A stretch of 64,000 nt of DNA from Bacteriovoracaceae bacterium UBA6200 (GCA_002422605.1 DISW01000025.1:310001-374000), one strand, 5' to 3'. Positions 24,320 to 34,150 are shown, numbered from the stretch's first letter. Notes: a model not told the origin generated them from the letters alone. Translations and numbers: made by a program.

Positions 24320-27162
24320 GGACGGCCCTTCGTACTAACGTGGAGTCTCATGGCATTCATAATGGAGGATTCAACTTCTTTGAGTAAATCCTGATAGACA
24401 GTTTTAAAGGACTGAGTTGTCTCAATAATCTGTTTCAGATCAGAAACTTCGGGAACGTGAACTCCTCGAAGAATCTTCGAAATAGCGATATTGGTTGCGT
24501 GAGAAAGAAGAAATTGAATAAACAACATCATAGTTTCCTCGCCATGAAGTCTTACAATCGTTTTATGTTGATGAAGTAGCTCTAGAGAATAAAGTCTAAG
24601 TTCGCCCTCATGAGCTACTCTCATTTGAGTTTCAGAAAGAGTTAAATGGATATCATTCGGAACTGTTCCCTCAACGAATTCGATGTAGACTTCACGGTTA
24701 TCAGGATAAAGAGGAACCGTTTTCTTTTGAACTAATTGGGACTGTATGACTGGATTATTAAAACTAATTTTTTGTCCAAAACGGATGTCATCCATTTTCC
24801 AAATGAGTGTGTGGAGTGTTCTTTCAAAGTTGGATAAACGTGAAAGAATCTCACAAGCATAGCGTGGAAAAAGTGATTTAGTGACCTGATCAATATGAGC
24901 ATAGGCCTTAAGAATATCGCGAGGATTGGCCTCAAGGAGGGCCTCTTCATTCATGTCGAGAGTTTTAAATCCTGATTTCAAGTGATCCGGTAAAAGCTCA
25001 GTTTCTGTAAGAAACTTAGGAACCAATAACTTACTTAGATTTCCTTTCACAAGCTGAGGTCCGCCAGTGAAAGTGAGGTTGGTTACCTGTTTACCGATTG
25101 GACTCAGGAAATAATTCCTTAAAATATTAGGGTTGAGTCCTGGAATCTTAGGGAGAAGTTGGAAGTAACTGCAAAGTGTTTCACCATAATCAGAATGGAT
25201 CGACCTAAAAGTATCCATCGGATGAAGCTCAACGTTTACACTGCTGCCGCGGAAATCAACCACAATGAAATATGAGATATCTCGTTTGAGTCCAAGATTA
25301 AGCCCTAAATCTCTATCAGGATTCTTTTCGTTAGCTTGCATGGATTTTATTTCAAAAATAGTATCCAGAGGCACACAACTCGCTAAAAGGCCTTTGAAGT
25401 AAGAGGGATGAGTAATCCGGCTTGAATCTTCACTTGCTGAATGAATAAGCATTCCATTAACGACAGCTTCCTGAAAGAATTCAATCCGAAAGGTATCCGG
25501 AAAATCCAAATGTGCCATTGGTGGAACTTCATTCAAGTGAGAAAGATAGAATGAACGCAGGTATTGGGTTAAGACTGCAAATTGTTGAAAATTTTCCAAG
25601 TCAGCAGAAATTCTAAAATAAGAACAAAGTTGACGGTCGACTTCTGTACGATTCTTCTTACGGAATACGTATATATAAGAACCAAGTTCACCTTTACCCT
25701 TAACATTTTCCAGATCAAAAATCGCTTCTGTTTTAAGTTCTTTTAAAACCGGTTCTAATCTTTCACGAAGAGAAGGAACAAATAACTTTTTAGAAGAAAG
25801 AACAAAGAGATACCCGTTCGGCTTCAGAAATTTAACCTGATCGAGGATTTGGGTCATCAAATAGTGCTGAGGATTATTCTTTGGAAAATGGCAAAGATTA
25901 AGAACAACTCTATCATAGGTTGAAGTGAAAAATGGACTGCTGTCCAAGAGAAGACCCTGGCGTGCCTGTGCATTTTTCCTGTTGCGGAAGTGGCCGCTCA
26001 TAATCTTGCAGATATATTCAATAGGGCTTTCTTGCTGAGAATCGGCTTTATGAACTAAGAATGTAAGAAACTGAAGTTCATTACAAATTTTAGCGAAATG
26101 ACCTGAGACGAATTCCAAACCTTTAAAGTCCGGACAAAGAACTTGATCCCAACGGAAACCAATATTATTTTCTTGAGCGAGCCAGTGAGATAGCGAAAGA
26201 GATTCCAGATAATCGCCAAAATACTTACAGCTTACAATCTTTTCATCTTCTACGTGGCCGCGATGAGGAGTATGTCCTTCAACTGTTTCTAGCCAAAGTG
26301 GGTAGTTAATTTGAAGAGCATTCAGGAAGAGACCCATGCTTAAGTGAGAAATAGCATGGGAGTAGACCTTCTGTTGATCTTGAGCAATCTGAGTACGAAG
26401 AGAAATATGTTTTGTAATCTCAGTAATGGTTAACTGGTTAGATACCAAAAACAGTTCCTTCATAACTTCTTTCATACCCTCATGAGGCTGATACCAGCTA
26501 TAAAGGTTACTTTCGAGTGCACGAGATTCTAACTCTGATTGACTGCCTTTCTTGAAAATTTGAGAAAGAAAAGCCGTCGGATAGAGGAGAGCTTTAGAAG
26601 TAAGATCGAATCCGCACTTATCAATGAGAGCAGAAATAAAACGAAGTTTAAAAAAAGTTATTGTGGCAACGCGATTGGCGTAAATATTAATGAATTCCTG
26701 AAGCTCGGGATTATCGGCGAGCTTGTCTGGATCAATCATTTGCCAGAATTTTCCAATCTCATCAAGTTCCTCAAAGTGGAGACCTAGGGTCTCGGCATAA
26801 GAAATGAACTCATTATGAAGACCAAGTTTTATACTCTTTGGAAAATCCTTATTTTTAAAGAGGTCATTCTTAATGTCCATCTCAACTAAGGTTATGAGTC
26901 TCTCAAATTTTACGGCATTCTTTGAAAGGAGTGAGTCACCTTTCCAACCTGGAGTGAAACAATGGAGTGGTGAAAACCGACTGTTCTCTTCCGGGGGAGT
27001 TGTTGGACGTTTAGGAAGCTTCTGAATAAAAGTTGGAAACTTATTGGAAGGAAGAAGGGAAGAGTCAGATTTATTTTGCTCGAATGAAAAGGCACTGGAT
27101 GCATCATTTGATCCAGATTCCTTAGCAAACCAATGTTCAGCAAAAAAAGTCTTTTTATTCAA
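24316..27162 (-). CDS. Large protein with degenerate N6-adenine methyltransferase-like core
   Basis: 948 residues, not recognised as a whole. The N-terminal 80 residues are disordered and Pro/Ser-rich. Residues about 416-503 look like the motif IV end of an N6 DNA methyltransferase: YDRVVLNLCHFPKNN sits where (D/N)PPY/F is expected, then LMTQILDQVKFLKPNGYLFVLSS, REL-type helix and IYVFRKK. The catalytic tetrapeptide is destroyed. Residues about 570-730 resemble a specificity-subunit half (LRNYFLSPIGKQVTN... GNLSKLLVPKF). No AdoMet GxG loop is clear. The start is TTG with GGAGAGG upstream. It is coupled to dtd. It may be a DNA- or RNA-binding pseudo-enzyme. Confidence 0.55.
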   Translation of the reverse strand: MNKKTFFAEHWFAKESGSNDASSAFSFEQNKSDSSLLPSNKFPTFIQKLPKRPTTPPEENSRFSPLHCFTPGWKGDSLLSKNAVKFERLITLVEMDIKNDLFKNKDFPKSIKLGLHNEFISYAETLGLHFEELDEIGKFWQMIDPDKLADNPELQEFINIYANRVATITFFKLRFISALIDKCGFDLTSKALLYPTAFLSQIFKKGSQSELESRALESNLYSWYQPHEGMKEVMKELFLVSNQLTITEITKHISLRTQIAQDQQKVYSHAISHLSMGLFLNALQINYPLWLETVEGHTPHRGHVEDEKIVSCKYFGDYLESLSLSHWLAQENNIGFRWDQVLCPDFKGLEFVSGHFAKICNELQFLTFLVHKADSQQESPIEYICKIMSGHFRNRKNAQARQGLLLDSSPFFTSTYDRVVLNLCHFPKNNPQHYLMTQILDQVKFLKPNGYLFVLSSKKLFVPSLRERLEPVLKELKTEAIFDLENVKGKGELGSYIYVFRKKNRTEVDRQLCSYFRISADLENFQQFAVLTQYLRSFYLSHLNEVPPMAHLDFPDTFRIEFFQEAVVNGMLIHSASEDSSRITHPSYFKGLLASCVPLDTIFEIKSMQANEKNPDRDLGLNLGLKRDISYFIVVDFRGSSVNVELHPMDTFRSIHSDYGETLCSYFQLLPKIPGLNPNILRNYFLSPIGKQVTNLTFTGGPQLVKGNLSKLLVPKFLTETELLPDHLKSGFKTLDMNEEALLEANPRDILKAYAHIDQVTKSLFPRYACEILSRLSNFERTLHTLIWKMDDIRFGQKISFNNPVIQSQLVQKKTVPLYPDNREVYIEFVEGTVPNDIHLTLSETQMRVAHEGELRLYSLELLHQHKTIVRLHGEETMMLFIQFLLSHATNIAISKILRGVHVPEVSDLKQIIETTQSFKTVYQDLLKEVESSIMNAMRLHVSTKGRP

Positions 27163-27365
27163 GCAGCTCGGCCTCTCCTACCCTGGTAAAGCAAAAGTAT
27201 TGAAATAATTCATTATTGGGAGTGAAGATTGTTGCTTATCCCAGTGTTTTTGTCATGGAAAAAGAGGGGTAAAGCGGACTATTTTCCTAAAGTTTTTCTG
27301 CAGGGGGTCGATAAGCATATAGTTTTGAGTAACATAAATAAAACTCATTGTGAGAGGGTGTTATA

Positions 27366-27749
27366 ATGGATAAGAACTTTAATGATCAAGAGCTGTCGGA
27401 CATCATGAAAGAAATTGAAGCTTTAGAGGAGGATTTCTCTGAACCTGAGGAAAAATTCGATTCTCCCTTGATGGAAGAGTTGGCCGAATTAGAAGAATCT
27501 GAATCTGTTCCGGTCTCCGCCGCTAAAGTGGTAAGTTTCGAATCTGCTCGTGCAGAGGCGAGTAAGCCTGCCGTTAAAGCAGCAACTTCTATGAGCTTTA
27601 AAGTTCAAGGTCAGTTAAATCTTGAGTTGCAATTCGATATTGGTGGAAAAGTAGTCTGTTTAGAAGTATCTGAAGAGGGACTGAATATTGAAATGGAAGG
27701 CGGAGTGAAATTTTTTGTACCCGTTTCCGCATCTAAAAAAGCTGTATAA
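27366..27749 (+). CDS. Acidic protein of unknown function (127 aa)
   Basis: Not recognised. The first half is very acidic and probably helical or disordered (KEIEALEEDFSEPEEKF). The last 50 residues form an amphipathic beta pattern (LNLELQFDIGGKVVCLEVSEEG), so the protein looks like a disordered arm plus a small beta domain. GAGAGGG upstream supports the ATG. It is four bases from rsmD and probably in the same operon. The 203-bp region upstream is a divergent promoter region shared with the methyltransferase-like gene. Confidence 0.6.
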   Translation: MDKNFNDQELSDIMKEIEALEEDFSEPEEKFDSPLMEELAELEESESVPVSAAKVVSFESARAEASKPAVKAATSMSFKVQGQLNLELQFDIGGKVVCLEVSEEGLNIEMEGGVKFFVPVSASKKAV

Positions 27750-27753
27750 AAAA

Positions 27754-28335
27754 ATGTCTGTAAAAATTATTGGTGGAACTTTCAAGGGGTACCCTCTGGC
27801 TACCCCTCGTGCCGATTCTACCAAACCAACGTCTATTATGATTAAAAGAAAACTCTTTGATTGGCGCCAGCACATGGACGACTACATTTTTGTCGACCTT
27901 TGTGCCGGATCTGGAGCAATGGGGCTTGAAGCTCTTTCCAGAGGAAGTCAGAAAGTATTTTTAAATGATTCCATGAAGGGCGCTTTTCTTACTTTGAAAG
28001 ACAATAAGGCCAAACTTGAGAAAGCTTTCAATATAGATAGCTCTATGGTCAAGGTGACTAACCTTGATGCTAAGGGTTGGCTTGGACGCGAACTAGCGTA
28101 TGAATTGCCCGAGACAGAAAATGTGATTCTTTTCTTTGATCCCCCATACGAAGACCATGCTTTATACCTCGAAGTTTTAAATCTCCTGAAGGAAGTGAAC
28201 TTCATGGGAGAGATATGGATGGAAGCGGACCGATTAAAAGGACCTAAGCGCGATGAACTCATTGGAGCATTCCATTCAATTATTAAAACTGTCGAGCAAG
28301 GAGATCACTTTGTGGTCGTAGGGAAAGTAGTATAA
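27754..28335 (+). CDS. rsmD: 16S rRNA (guanine966-N2)-methyltransferase
   Basis: Methylates G966 in the 30S head. 193 residues starting MSVKIIGGTFKGYPLATP, the classic RsmD opening. The AdoMet-binding loop is VDLCAGSGAMGLEALSRG (about 45-62) and the catalytic tetrapeptide is FFDPPYED (about 126). ATG 27754 is preferred over the in-frame TTG at 27715, which lies inside the previous gene. Followed by coaD, the usual partner. Confidence 0.9.
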   Translation: MSVKIIGGTFKGYPLATPRADSTKPTSIMIKRKLFDWRQHMDDYIFVDLCAGSGAMGLEALSRGSQKVFLNDSMKGAFLTLKDNKAKLEKAFNIDSSMVKVTNLDAKGWLGRELAYELPETENVILFFDPPYEDHALYLEVLNLLKEVNFMGEIWMEADRLKGPKRDELIGAFHSIIKTVEQGDHFVVVGKVV

Positions 28336-28371
28336 GATTGTATTTATACTAGATCTGCAAAGGAACTTTGC

Positions 28372-28854
28372 TTGGAAAAAAAACGTGCGTTATATGCCGG
28401 AACATTCGATCCCTTCACCAATGGACATTTAGATATTGTCCAGAGGGCGATAAAAATTTTCGATGAAATCGTAGTTCTGGTCGCAGTTTCTCCCAATAAA
28501 AAACCTTTCATGAGTAGTGAACAACGAGTGAATGTGTTGAAAAAACTTTTCGCTCATGAACCTAAAGTGAAAGTTGAAAGTTGGGGAGGACTCATCGTCG
28601 AGTACGCCCGCCAGAATAAGATTAATTCCATTGTAAGAGGCCTTCGCCCCACTGGGGATTTTGAAATTGAATTTCAAATGGCTTCTATGAACCGGAAGAT
28701 TAACCCTGATTGTGATACCGTCTTTTTAATGACCAGCGAGAAGCTCTATTATATTTCGAGTTCTCTGGTTAAAGAGGTTTATAAGCATAATGGGGACATT
28801 ACTTCTTTTATTCCCCCTCTGGTTCACGAGGAATTAAAAAAGATTAAAGATTAA
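28372..28854 (+). CDS. coaD: Phosphopantetheine adenylyltransferase
   Basis: Penultimate step of coenzyme A synthesis: 4'-phosphopantetheine + ATP to dephospho-CoA. 160 residues; GTFDPFTNGHLDIVQRA (about 11-27) carries the nucleotidyltransferase (T/H)xGH motif, and YISSSLVKEV (about 125) the second. IVRGLRPTGDFEIEFQMA is a family signature. TTG start with AAAGGA upstream. Paired with rsmD as in many bacteria. Confidence 0.94.
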   Translation: MEKKRALYAGTFDPFTNGHLDIVQRAIKIFDEIVVLVAVSPNKKPFMSSEQRVNVLKKLFAHEPKVKVESWGGLIVEYARQNKINSIVRGLRPTGDFEIEFQMASMNRKINPDCDTVFLMTSEKLYYISSSLVKEVYKHNGDITSFIPPLVHEELKKIKD

Positions 28855-28870
28855 AGATTAAGGCTCGTTT

Positions 28871-30085
28871 ATGTTGTTAAGTTCTAGAGTTAAGGGAATT
28901 TCCGATAGTATCACCATGAAGCTGAATGAGAAGGCTATTCAGCTGACTGAGGAGGGGAAGGTTATCTATAATCTTTCCGGAGGACAGTTACCTATTAAAC
29001 CAAGCCAGGAATTTATTGAGAAAATTCATCATCAGTTGAATTTTTTGAAAAGTTATCAATATTCTCCATCTGCAGGATTTCCCGCTCTTCGAAAAAAACT
29101 CATGAACCATTTTATCAAGGAAAGGAAGCTTCCCTCTGAGATTTTTGAAAATGACTGGGACGTTTGCCTAAGTAATGGTTCAAAGCACACTCTTTATAAT
29201 GTTCTGGGAACACTAATTGATCCAGGAGACGAGGTTATTCTTCTCGCTCCTTATTGGGTTTCTTATCCTGAAATGGTGAAGTTCTGGGGAGGAATCCCAA
29301 CAGTTGTTAAGTCTAATGTTTATGATGCTTTTGTTCCGGCCATTGATGACATCAAAAAAGCAATGAGCCCGCGTACGAAAGTTCTGATTATTAATAGCCC
29401 TAACAATCCGTCCGGTGTCCACTATTCAGAAGCCTGGATGCGTGACTTTGCGGCTTTCATGCATGAACATCCTGACCTCGTTGTCATCTCCGATGAAGTC
29501 TATTCGGACATTACTTACTTTGATCCTAAGCCAAGCTATTTTTATCAGATAGACCATTCACTTCTTCCGAGAACGATAATGGTTCAGGCCATTTCAAAAA
29601 CATTGGCAGCAACCGGCCTCCGACTGGGATGGGCGATTGCTCCTTCTTCAGTTGTAGCAGGAATGGGAAAGATTCAATCCCAGACAACCTCTGGCCCAAA
29701 TTCTCTTATCCAACGTGCTTTATTGGATTTCGATTTTAATTATCTAGAGGGCTTTTTAATTCCGGTTAAAAATCATATCCGTCAAAATGCTGCTACTTTA
29801 AGAGAGAAATTTCGTGAAGCAGGTCTTGGTCATTGTTGGTATCAATCCTCTTCGGCTTTTTACTACATGATCGATTTTTCCAGAACCCCAATGTTTAAGC
29901 GATTTTCTCCGGAAGATGACCATTCTTACGCCATTGCTGATGAACTTTTGAATGATCAGGGTATAACGGTCGTACCTGGAAGTGATTTTGGGATACCAAA
30001 CTCTGCTCGAATCTCGCTGGTGATTGAGGAAGTGCCCTTCCAAGAGGCCATTGTCAAGATAGTTAAGTATCTTAGTCGGAATTAA
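28871..30085 (+). CDS. Class I/II PLP aminotransferase (aspartate aminotransferase-like)
   Basis: 404 residues. The PLP-binding Lys is in QAISKTLAATGLRLGW (about 239-254), the Asn in INSPNNPSG (about 176) and the Asp in ISDEVYSDI (about 208). YSPSAGFPALRKKL and the C-terminal ARISLVIEE are typical of subgroup I-beta aspartate/aromatic aminotransferases. Substrate specificity cannot be decided from sequence. It follows coaD by 16 bases and may share its transcript. Confidence 0.82.
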   Translation: MLLSSRVKGISDSITMKLNEKAIQLTEEGKVIYNLSGGQLPIKPSQEFIEKIHHQLNFLKSYQYSPSAGFPALRKKLMNHFIKERKLPSEIFENDWDVCLSNGSKHTLYNVLGTLIDPGDEVILLAPYWVSYPEMVKFWGGIPTVVKSNVYDAFVPAIDDIKKAMSPRTKVLIINSPNNPSGVHYSEAWMRDFAAFMHEHPDLVVISDEVYSDITYFDPKPSYFYQIDHSLLPRTIMVQAISKTLAATGLRLGWAIAPSSVVAGMGKIQSQTTSGPNSLIQRALLDFDFNYLEGFLIPVKNHIRQNAATLREKFREAGLGHCWYQSSSAFYYMIDFSRTPMFKRFSPEDDHSYAIADELLNDQGITVVPGSDFGIPNSARISLVIEEVPFQEAIVKIVKYLSRN

Positions 30086-30149
30086 CTGGCATTTTTTCCC
30101 CTTCTAAGTTTTCTTCCTTCTCTGTTCTATAATTATAGGAGGGGGACAT

Positions 30150-31103
30150 GTGCGACCATTCTTATATATTTTCATCCTTTTATTTCTTCTAAGTTGCGGG
30201 AGTAATCCTGACCAGGAAATAGACTCGGCCATTGATGTGGCCCTTACTCACTTAAGTAATAATGAGTGTGATGATGCCTTAAAAGTTTTAGGAGAGATTA
30301 AGGATGGTACAGGCAACGCCATTTTCCTTCAGGTGCTTGCCTCTGCTCATGCCTGCAAAGCCAATCATGATGAGGTGAGATTCATCGCTGAAGATTTAGA
30401 AGATCTTGATACCACTAGCTTTGCCACTATTATGTCTTCACTTTCAAAGTTTGCACTTTCATCCGAAAGTGAAGCAGACTCAAATCCCTATACCTCTATT
30501 AAGGCCGGCATTAATACTATTCTTAGCTCAACTGCGGGAGTTCCCTCTCACTTAGAGCGGGTGAATAAATTTGGTACGCGAAAAGCTGGAGACCTTAGTG
30601 TGCAGGCCCTGACTCTTTCTTTAGTTAATCTCGGAAAGTTTTTAAATTACTACGGTAATGTGGATGCAAATGGTAACAAAGGTAAAGGTACTGGAACTAA
30701 TACTTGCTTTTTAAATTACACCGATACCCGTGCCCGTGCCGTCATAGATCCTGGAGGTTTGGGCGGTTTCTGTACTGTCTTTAATAATGGACACCCCGAC
30801 CTTTCTTTGGCGGCAGCTTCTTTAACAACATCTAAACGACGCCTCTGCGAAGGATTAATGCTCGTTACAAATATGTTGGATGTACTGGAAAATTTAGATC
30901 TTTCCGGTAGTAGTACTCTCTCAAAATTGGGGGAGATATCGGCCGAAGCAGAACTCATCAAGACGGAAGCCGTGGCAGCAGGTCTTGGAGATCTTATTAA
31001 TATGACTTCTCAAAGTGTTTGCGAAGACCATCTGGATACAGCGGCCAATCTGGAGGATATGGAGTACCTTTATTCACTTATTTTTGAGTCAGGGCTCCAA
31101 TGA
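30150..31103 (+). CDS. Lipoprotein of unknown function, helical
   Basis: 317 residues. The signal peptide ends in lipobox LLFLLSC (Cys17). The mature part is largely helical, with TPR-like first repeats (ALTHLSNNECDDALKVLGEI). Cysteines near the end could form disulfides. The GTG start at 30150 is preceded by an excellent AGGAGGGGG. Overlaps the next gene, an outer-membrane barrel, by four bases (ATGA), suggesting a lipoprotein-barrel pair. Confidence 0.7.
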   Translation: MRPFLYIFILLFLLSCGSNPDQEIDSAIDVALTHLSNNECDDALKVLGEIKDGTGNAIFLQVLASAHACKANHDEVRFIAEDLEDLDTTSFATIMSSLSKFALSSESEADSNPYTSIKAGINTILSSTAGVPSHLERVNKFGTRKAGDLSVQALTLSLVNLGKFLNYYGNVDANGNKGKGTGTNTCFLNYTDTRARAVIDPGGLGGFCTVFNNGHPDLSLAAASLTTSKRRLCEGLMLVTNMLDVLENLDLSGSSTLSKLGEISAEAELIKTEAVAAGLGDLINMTSQSVCEDHLDTAANLEDMEYLYSLIFESGLQ

Positions 31104-32218
31104 AAAGAAGTCTGCTTTTTTTTATTTTATGCTTTGTGATTGAAGCCCACGCTTTTGATAATCCCTACTATATGAGGTCTCCCACAGGCCTTCTGATGGG
31201 GGACGCATTCACTGCAGTCAATGATGATGAATTCACTCTATTCTACAACCCTGCTTCCCTTGGTCGTCATAAAAATGACTTCACTATGTACCCTCTGAAT
31301 CCTCGTATTAGTGGTACCAATTTACTAAATGATATGGAACGCTTTGAAGACTTTCCGGATGAACCCGTGGGAGTTTCAAAAGTACTGATGGATTATCCTG
31401 CTCACGCCTCGATTGGGATTGCTCCGGGATTTAAGCTTTTCAATGTCGGTGTCTCTTTTATTGCTAATGACAGTTATGACTTACTTCTTCGAAATCCTTC
31501 CCATCCCATGCTCGACCTGGATATTAGAGCGGATAGAGGAGTGCTGGTAGGAGTGGGAATACCATTAGGACCATCAAGAATCAGTCGCCGCTCCGGAACT
31601 GGATCTCAAACAACATTGGGTTTAGGAGTTAAGTACATTGAACGAACAGGTGTCAGAGATACTTTGGCCCTGGCCGGTCCAACAGTACTCGAAACCCTTG
31701 ATCAGGATGAGTTAGATAAAATCCTGAAGAGCTTGGGCAAAGTGAAAGGCATTGGATACGGCTTTGATGCAGGCGTTGAGCATGTTGTTCGCAGTGGAAA
31801 TGCTCAGTTTGTCATGGGACTCTCTGCATTGGATATTACAGGCACAGATTTTAAAGAAGCCAGCAATGAGGAAAAACTCGAAGTTGCTGATAATCGCGAC
31901 CAGATCAATTTAGGTATGGCCTTTGGACATGATTTTAAACTTTTCCATTACATTTTATCCGCCGATGTCAGGGCGCTTAATGAAGAAATGGACTTTGGAA
32001 AACGTCTGAGACTGGGTGCTCAGGTGGGAATTCCCGGAATAACCCTTATGGGCGGTATAAATAGTGGCTATTACAGCTATGGAGCGACCCTTGACCTTAA
32101 GCTCATCAAGCTTACGGCCGGTTTTTATGACGTAGAGATTGGTTCCAAATATAAGCAGATCAAAAGTGAACGTTTTATTCTCTATCTTAGCTTATTTGAC
32201 TTTTCATTCGACGCCTAA
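31100..32218 (+). CDS. Outer-membrane beta-barrel protein (FadL/PorV-like)
   Basis: 372 residues with a signal peptide cleaved after EAHA. GLLMGDAFTAVNDDEFTLFYNPASLGRH matches the N-terminal hatch signature of FadL/PorV-type barrels. Alternating hydrophobic strands follow throughout, such as GYSYGATLDLKLIKLTAGF. Likely transports hydrophobic molecules or supports surface lipoproteins; which is unknown. Coupled to the lipoprotein before it. Confidence 0.7.
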   Translation: MKRSLLFFILCFVIEAHAFDNPYYMRSPTGLLMGDAFTAVNDDEFTLFYNPASLGRHKNDFTMYPLNPRISGTNLLNDMERFEDFPDEPVGVSKVLMDYPAHASIGIAPGFKLFNVGVSFIANDSYDLLLRNPSHPMLDLDIRADRGVLVGVGIPLGPSRISRRSGTGSQTTLGLGVKYIERTGVRDTLALAGPTVLETLDQDELDKILKSLGKVKGIGYGFDAGVEHVVRSGNAQFVMGLSALDITGTDFKEASNEEKLEVADNRDQINLGMAFGHDFKLFHYILSADVRALNEEMDFGKRLRLGAQVGIPGITLMGGINSGYYSYGATLDLKLIKLTAGFYDVEIGSKYKQIKSERFILYLSLFDFSFDA

Positions 32219-32267
32219 TTTTTTATCCTAATTTTAAGCACACACCCCCACGGATTGGAGGATTACT

Positions 32268-33587
32268 TTGAATAAAACGTTCATCCTGGACACTAACGTC
32301 CTTCTATTAGATCCCCTCGCTATCAACAAATTTGGCCCTAAAAACAAAGTTTTCATCCCTCTGACAGTCATCGAAGAACTCGATAGATTTAAAAAAGATC
32401 AGAACGAGAATGGTCGTAACGCCCGTTACTTCTCAAGACTTATCGATGGATTCCGAAGTGAAGGCTCTCTCTTTAAAGGGATTACTTTAGAGCACGGCGG
32501 AACACTTCAGGTCAGTGTAACTAAAGAATACACCGGAACAGCTGGATCCGGACTTAAACTTGATCTAAATGACAACATCATCCTGGCCTCTGCTTTAAAT
32601 TTAAAAGAGGCCGGCGAAAATGTTACTCTCATTACCAAAGACATTAACCTTAGAATTAAATCTGACGCTGTTAATATTCATGCAGAAGATTATGAAACAA
32701 TTGATGTCACTGTTGATGAACTCTATTCTGGTCAACGTCAGGTCCCGTTCGATCTGGAACGTATCGAAGAATTTGAAAAAGAAAGATTCTTAAAGATTGA
32801 TCAAGGGGATATTCCAAGTCTTTATCCGAATGAGTATCTGATTCTGGTTGATAAGAATAATCCTTTCAAGAAAGCTCTCGGGCGCTTCCATGCCAAGAAG
32901 GGCGGAATCGTGCCTCTTATTAAACCTAAAGAAGGCGTTTGGGGAATCCATCCTAAGAACATCGAGCAACAGTTTGCCATGGACGCTCTTCTGAATAACG
33001 AAATCAATTTGGTGTCTTTAGTAGGTAAGGCCGGTACTGGTAAAACGCTAATGGCGATTGCTGCTGGGCTTGAATGCGCTATTACCAAGCAGAATTATTC
33101 ACGAGTTCTTGTTTCCCGCCCAATTGTTCCAATGGGAAGAGACCTTGGTTTTTTACCTGGTGATATTAATGAAAAGCTAGGCCCATGGATGCAACCCATT
33201 TTCGATAACATTGACTTCCTTTTTGGAAATCAGCGTGCTCGTAATGAAATGACTACTTGGGATGAACTTATCAATCAAGGGCTTCTCCATGTAGAGCCTC
33301 TGACTTATATTCGCGGTCGTTCACTTCCTCAGCAATATATGATTGTCGATGAGTCTCAGAACTTAACTCCTCATGAAATTAAGACCATCATTACCCGAGC
33401 AGGTGAGGGAACAAAAATCATTCTTACAGGTGACTCTGAACAGATTGATAACCCATATCTCGATGCTCTCAATAATGGTCTGGTTTACACCATCGATAAG
33501 CTCAAGGGTGAAGAGATTGTTGCCCACGTGAAACTTCAAGTCGGTGAGCGTTCACCACTATCGGAAATTGCTTCTAAGTTATTATGA
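32268..33587 (+). CDS. phoH: PhoH-like ATPase with N-terminal PIN domain
   Basis: 439 residues. Residues 1-140 form a PIN ribonuclease domain with conserved acidic residues (FILDTNVLLLDP, VIEELDRFK, NDNIILASA). Residues about 225-439 form the PhoH P-loop ATPase: LVGKAGTGKTLMAIAAG is Walker A and YMIVDESQNLTP is Walker B. This PIN-PhoH architecture (YlaK type, as in PhoAT systems) suggests RNA unwinding and cleavage. TTG start with GGAGG upstream. The stop overlaps the PilZ gene by four bases. Confidence 0.88.
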   Translation: MNKTFILDTNVLLLDPLAINKFGPKNKVFIPLTVIEELDRFKKDQNENGRNARYFSRLIDGFRSEGSLFKGITLEHGGTLQVSVTKEYTGTAGSGLKLDLNDNIILASALNLKEAGENVTLITKDINLRIKSDAVNIHAEDYETIDVTVDELYSGQRQVPFDLERIEEFEKERFLKIDQGDIPSLYPNEYLILVDKNNPFKKALGRFHAKKGGIVPLIKPKEGVWGIHPKNIEQQFAMDALLNNEINLVSLVGKAGTGKTLMAIAAGLECAITKQNYSRVLVSRPIVPMGRDLGFLPGDINEKLGPWMQPIFDNIDFLFGNQRARNEMTTWDELINQGLLHVEPLTYIRGRSLPQQYMIVDESQNLTPHEIKTIITRAGEGTKIILTGDSEQIDNPYLDALNNGLVYTIDKLKGEEIVAHVKLQVGERSPLSEIASKLL

Positions 33588-34150
33588 TAAAGAACTATCA
33601 GCGTAGACATTTAAGGGCCCCATTTAAGGAGACCGTACTCTACGCTGATGGTCCTTACGTTTTATCTGCAACAGCTATCAATATTTCTCAGGGCGGTCTT
33701 CTTTTGGATCAGCTTCCAAGCTTTCCTGAGCAAGACAATGTCCCTTTGCTGATAGCCATTCCTCAGCTTCCTTCGTTTAAAAACTTCAGCATTTTGAAAT
33801 TAAAAACCTTCTCCAAGGAACTCTTCAGTAGAGAGGTTATCAGGACCCGGGCACGTCTAGTGAGAAGAGAAGAGCTTTCTCAGAACCTGGACAATATCTT
33901 TCGGTCACGTTTTGGGCTTGAGTTTAATAGGATTTCCCCTACAGACGAGAAAATTATAGAGAATTTTGTCGTGAATTTTGCCTCTAATCTGATTTATCTT
34001 CAGACTTTGATTGATTCTTTCAACACAGATGATGAAATTAAAGAGAGGGTGAGAGCACTGGCGGAAATTCTAGGGTACGATCAAATTGAAAAAATCGCCC
34101 AACTTAGGGCCGAGGTCGGTCACGACTATAAAAGTCTTCAGTGGCTATAG
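33584..34150 (+). CDS. PilZ-domain protein, possible c-di-GMP receptor
   Basis: 188 residues. QRRHLRAPF (about 6-14) provides the RxxxR motif and INISQGGLLL (about 33-42) the (D/N)xSxxG motif that bind cyclic di-GMP; FGLEFNRIS closes the barrel. A helical C-terminal 70 residues follows. The overlap with phoH implies co-translation; why a PIN-PhoH ATPase is coupled to a c-di-GMP receptor is unknown. It converges with the next gene by 6 bases. Confidence 0.75.
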   Translation: MIKNYQRRHLRAPFKETVLYADGPYVLSATAINISQGGLLLDQLPSFPEQDNVPLLIAIPQLPSFKNFSILKLKTFSKELFSREVIRTRARLVRREELSQNLDNIFRSRFGLEFNRISPTDEKIIENFVVNFASNLIYLQTLIDSFNTDDEIKERVRALAEILGYDQIEKIAQLRAEVGHDYKSLQWL

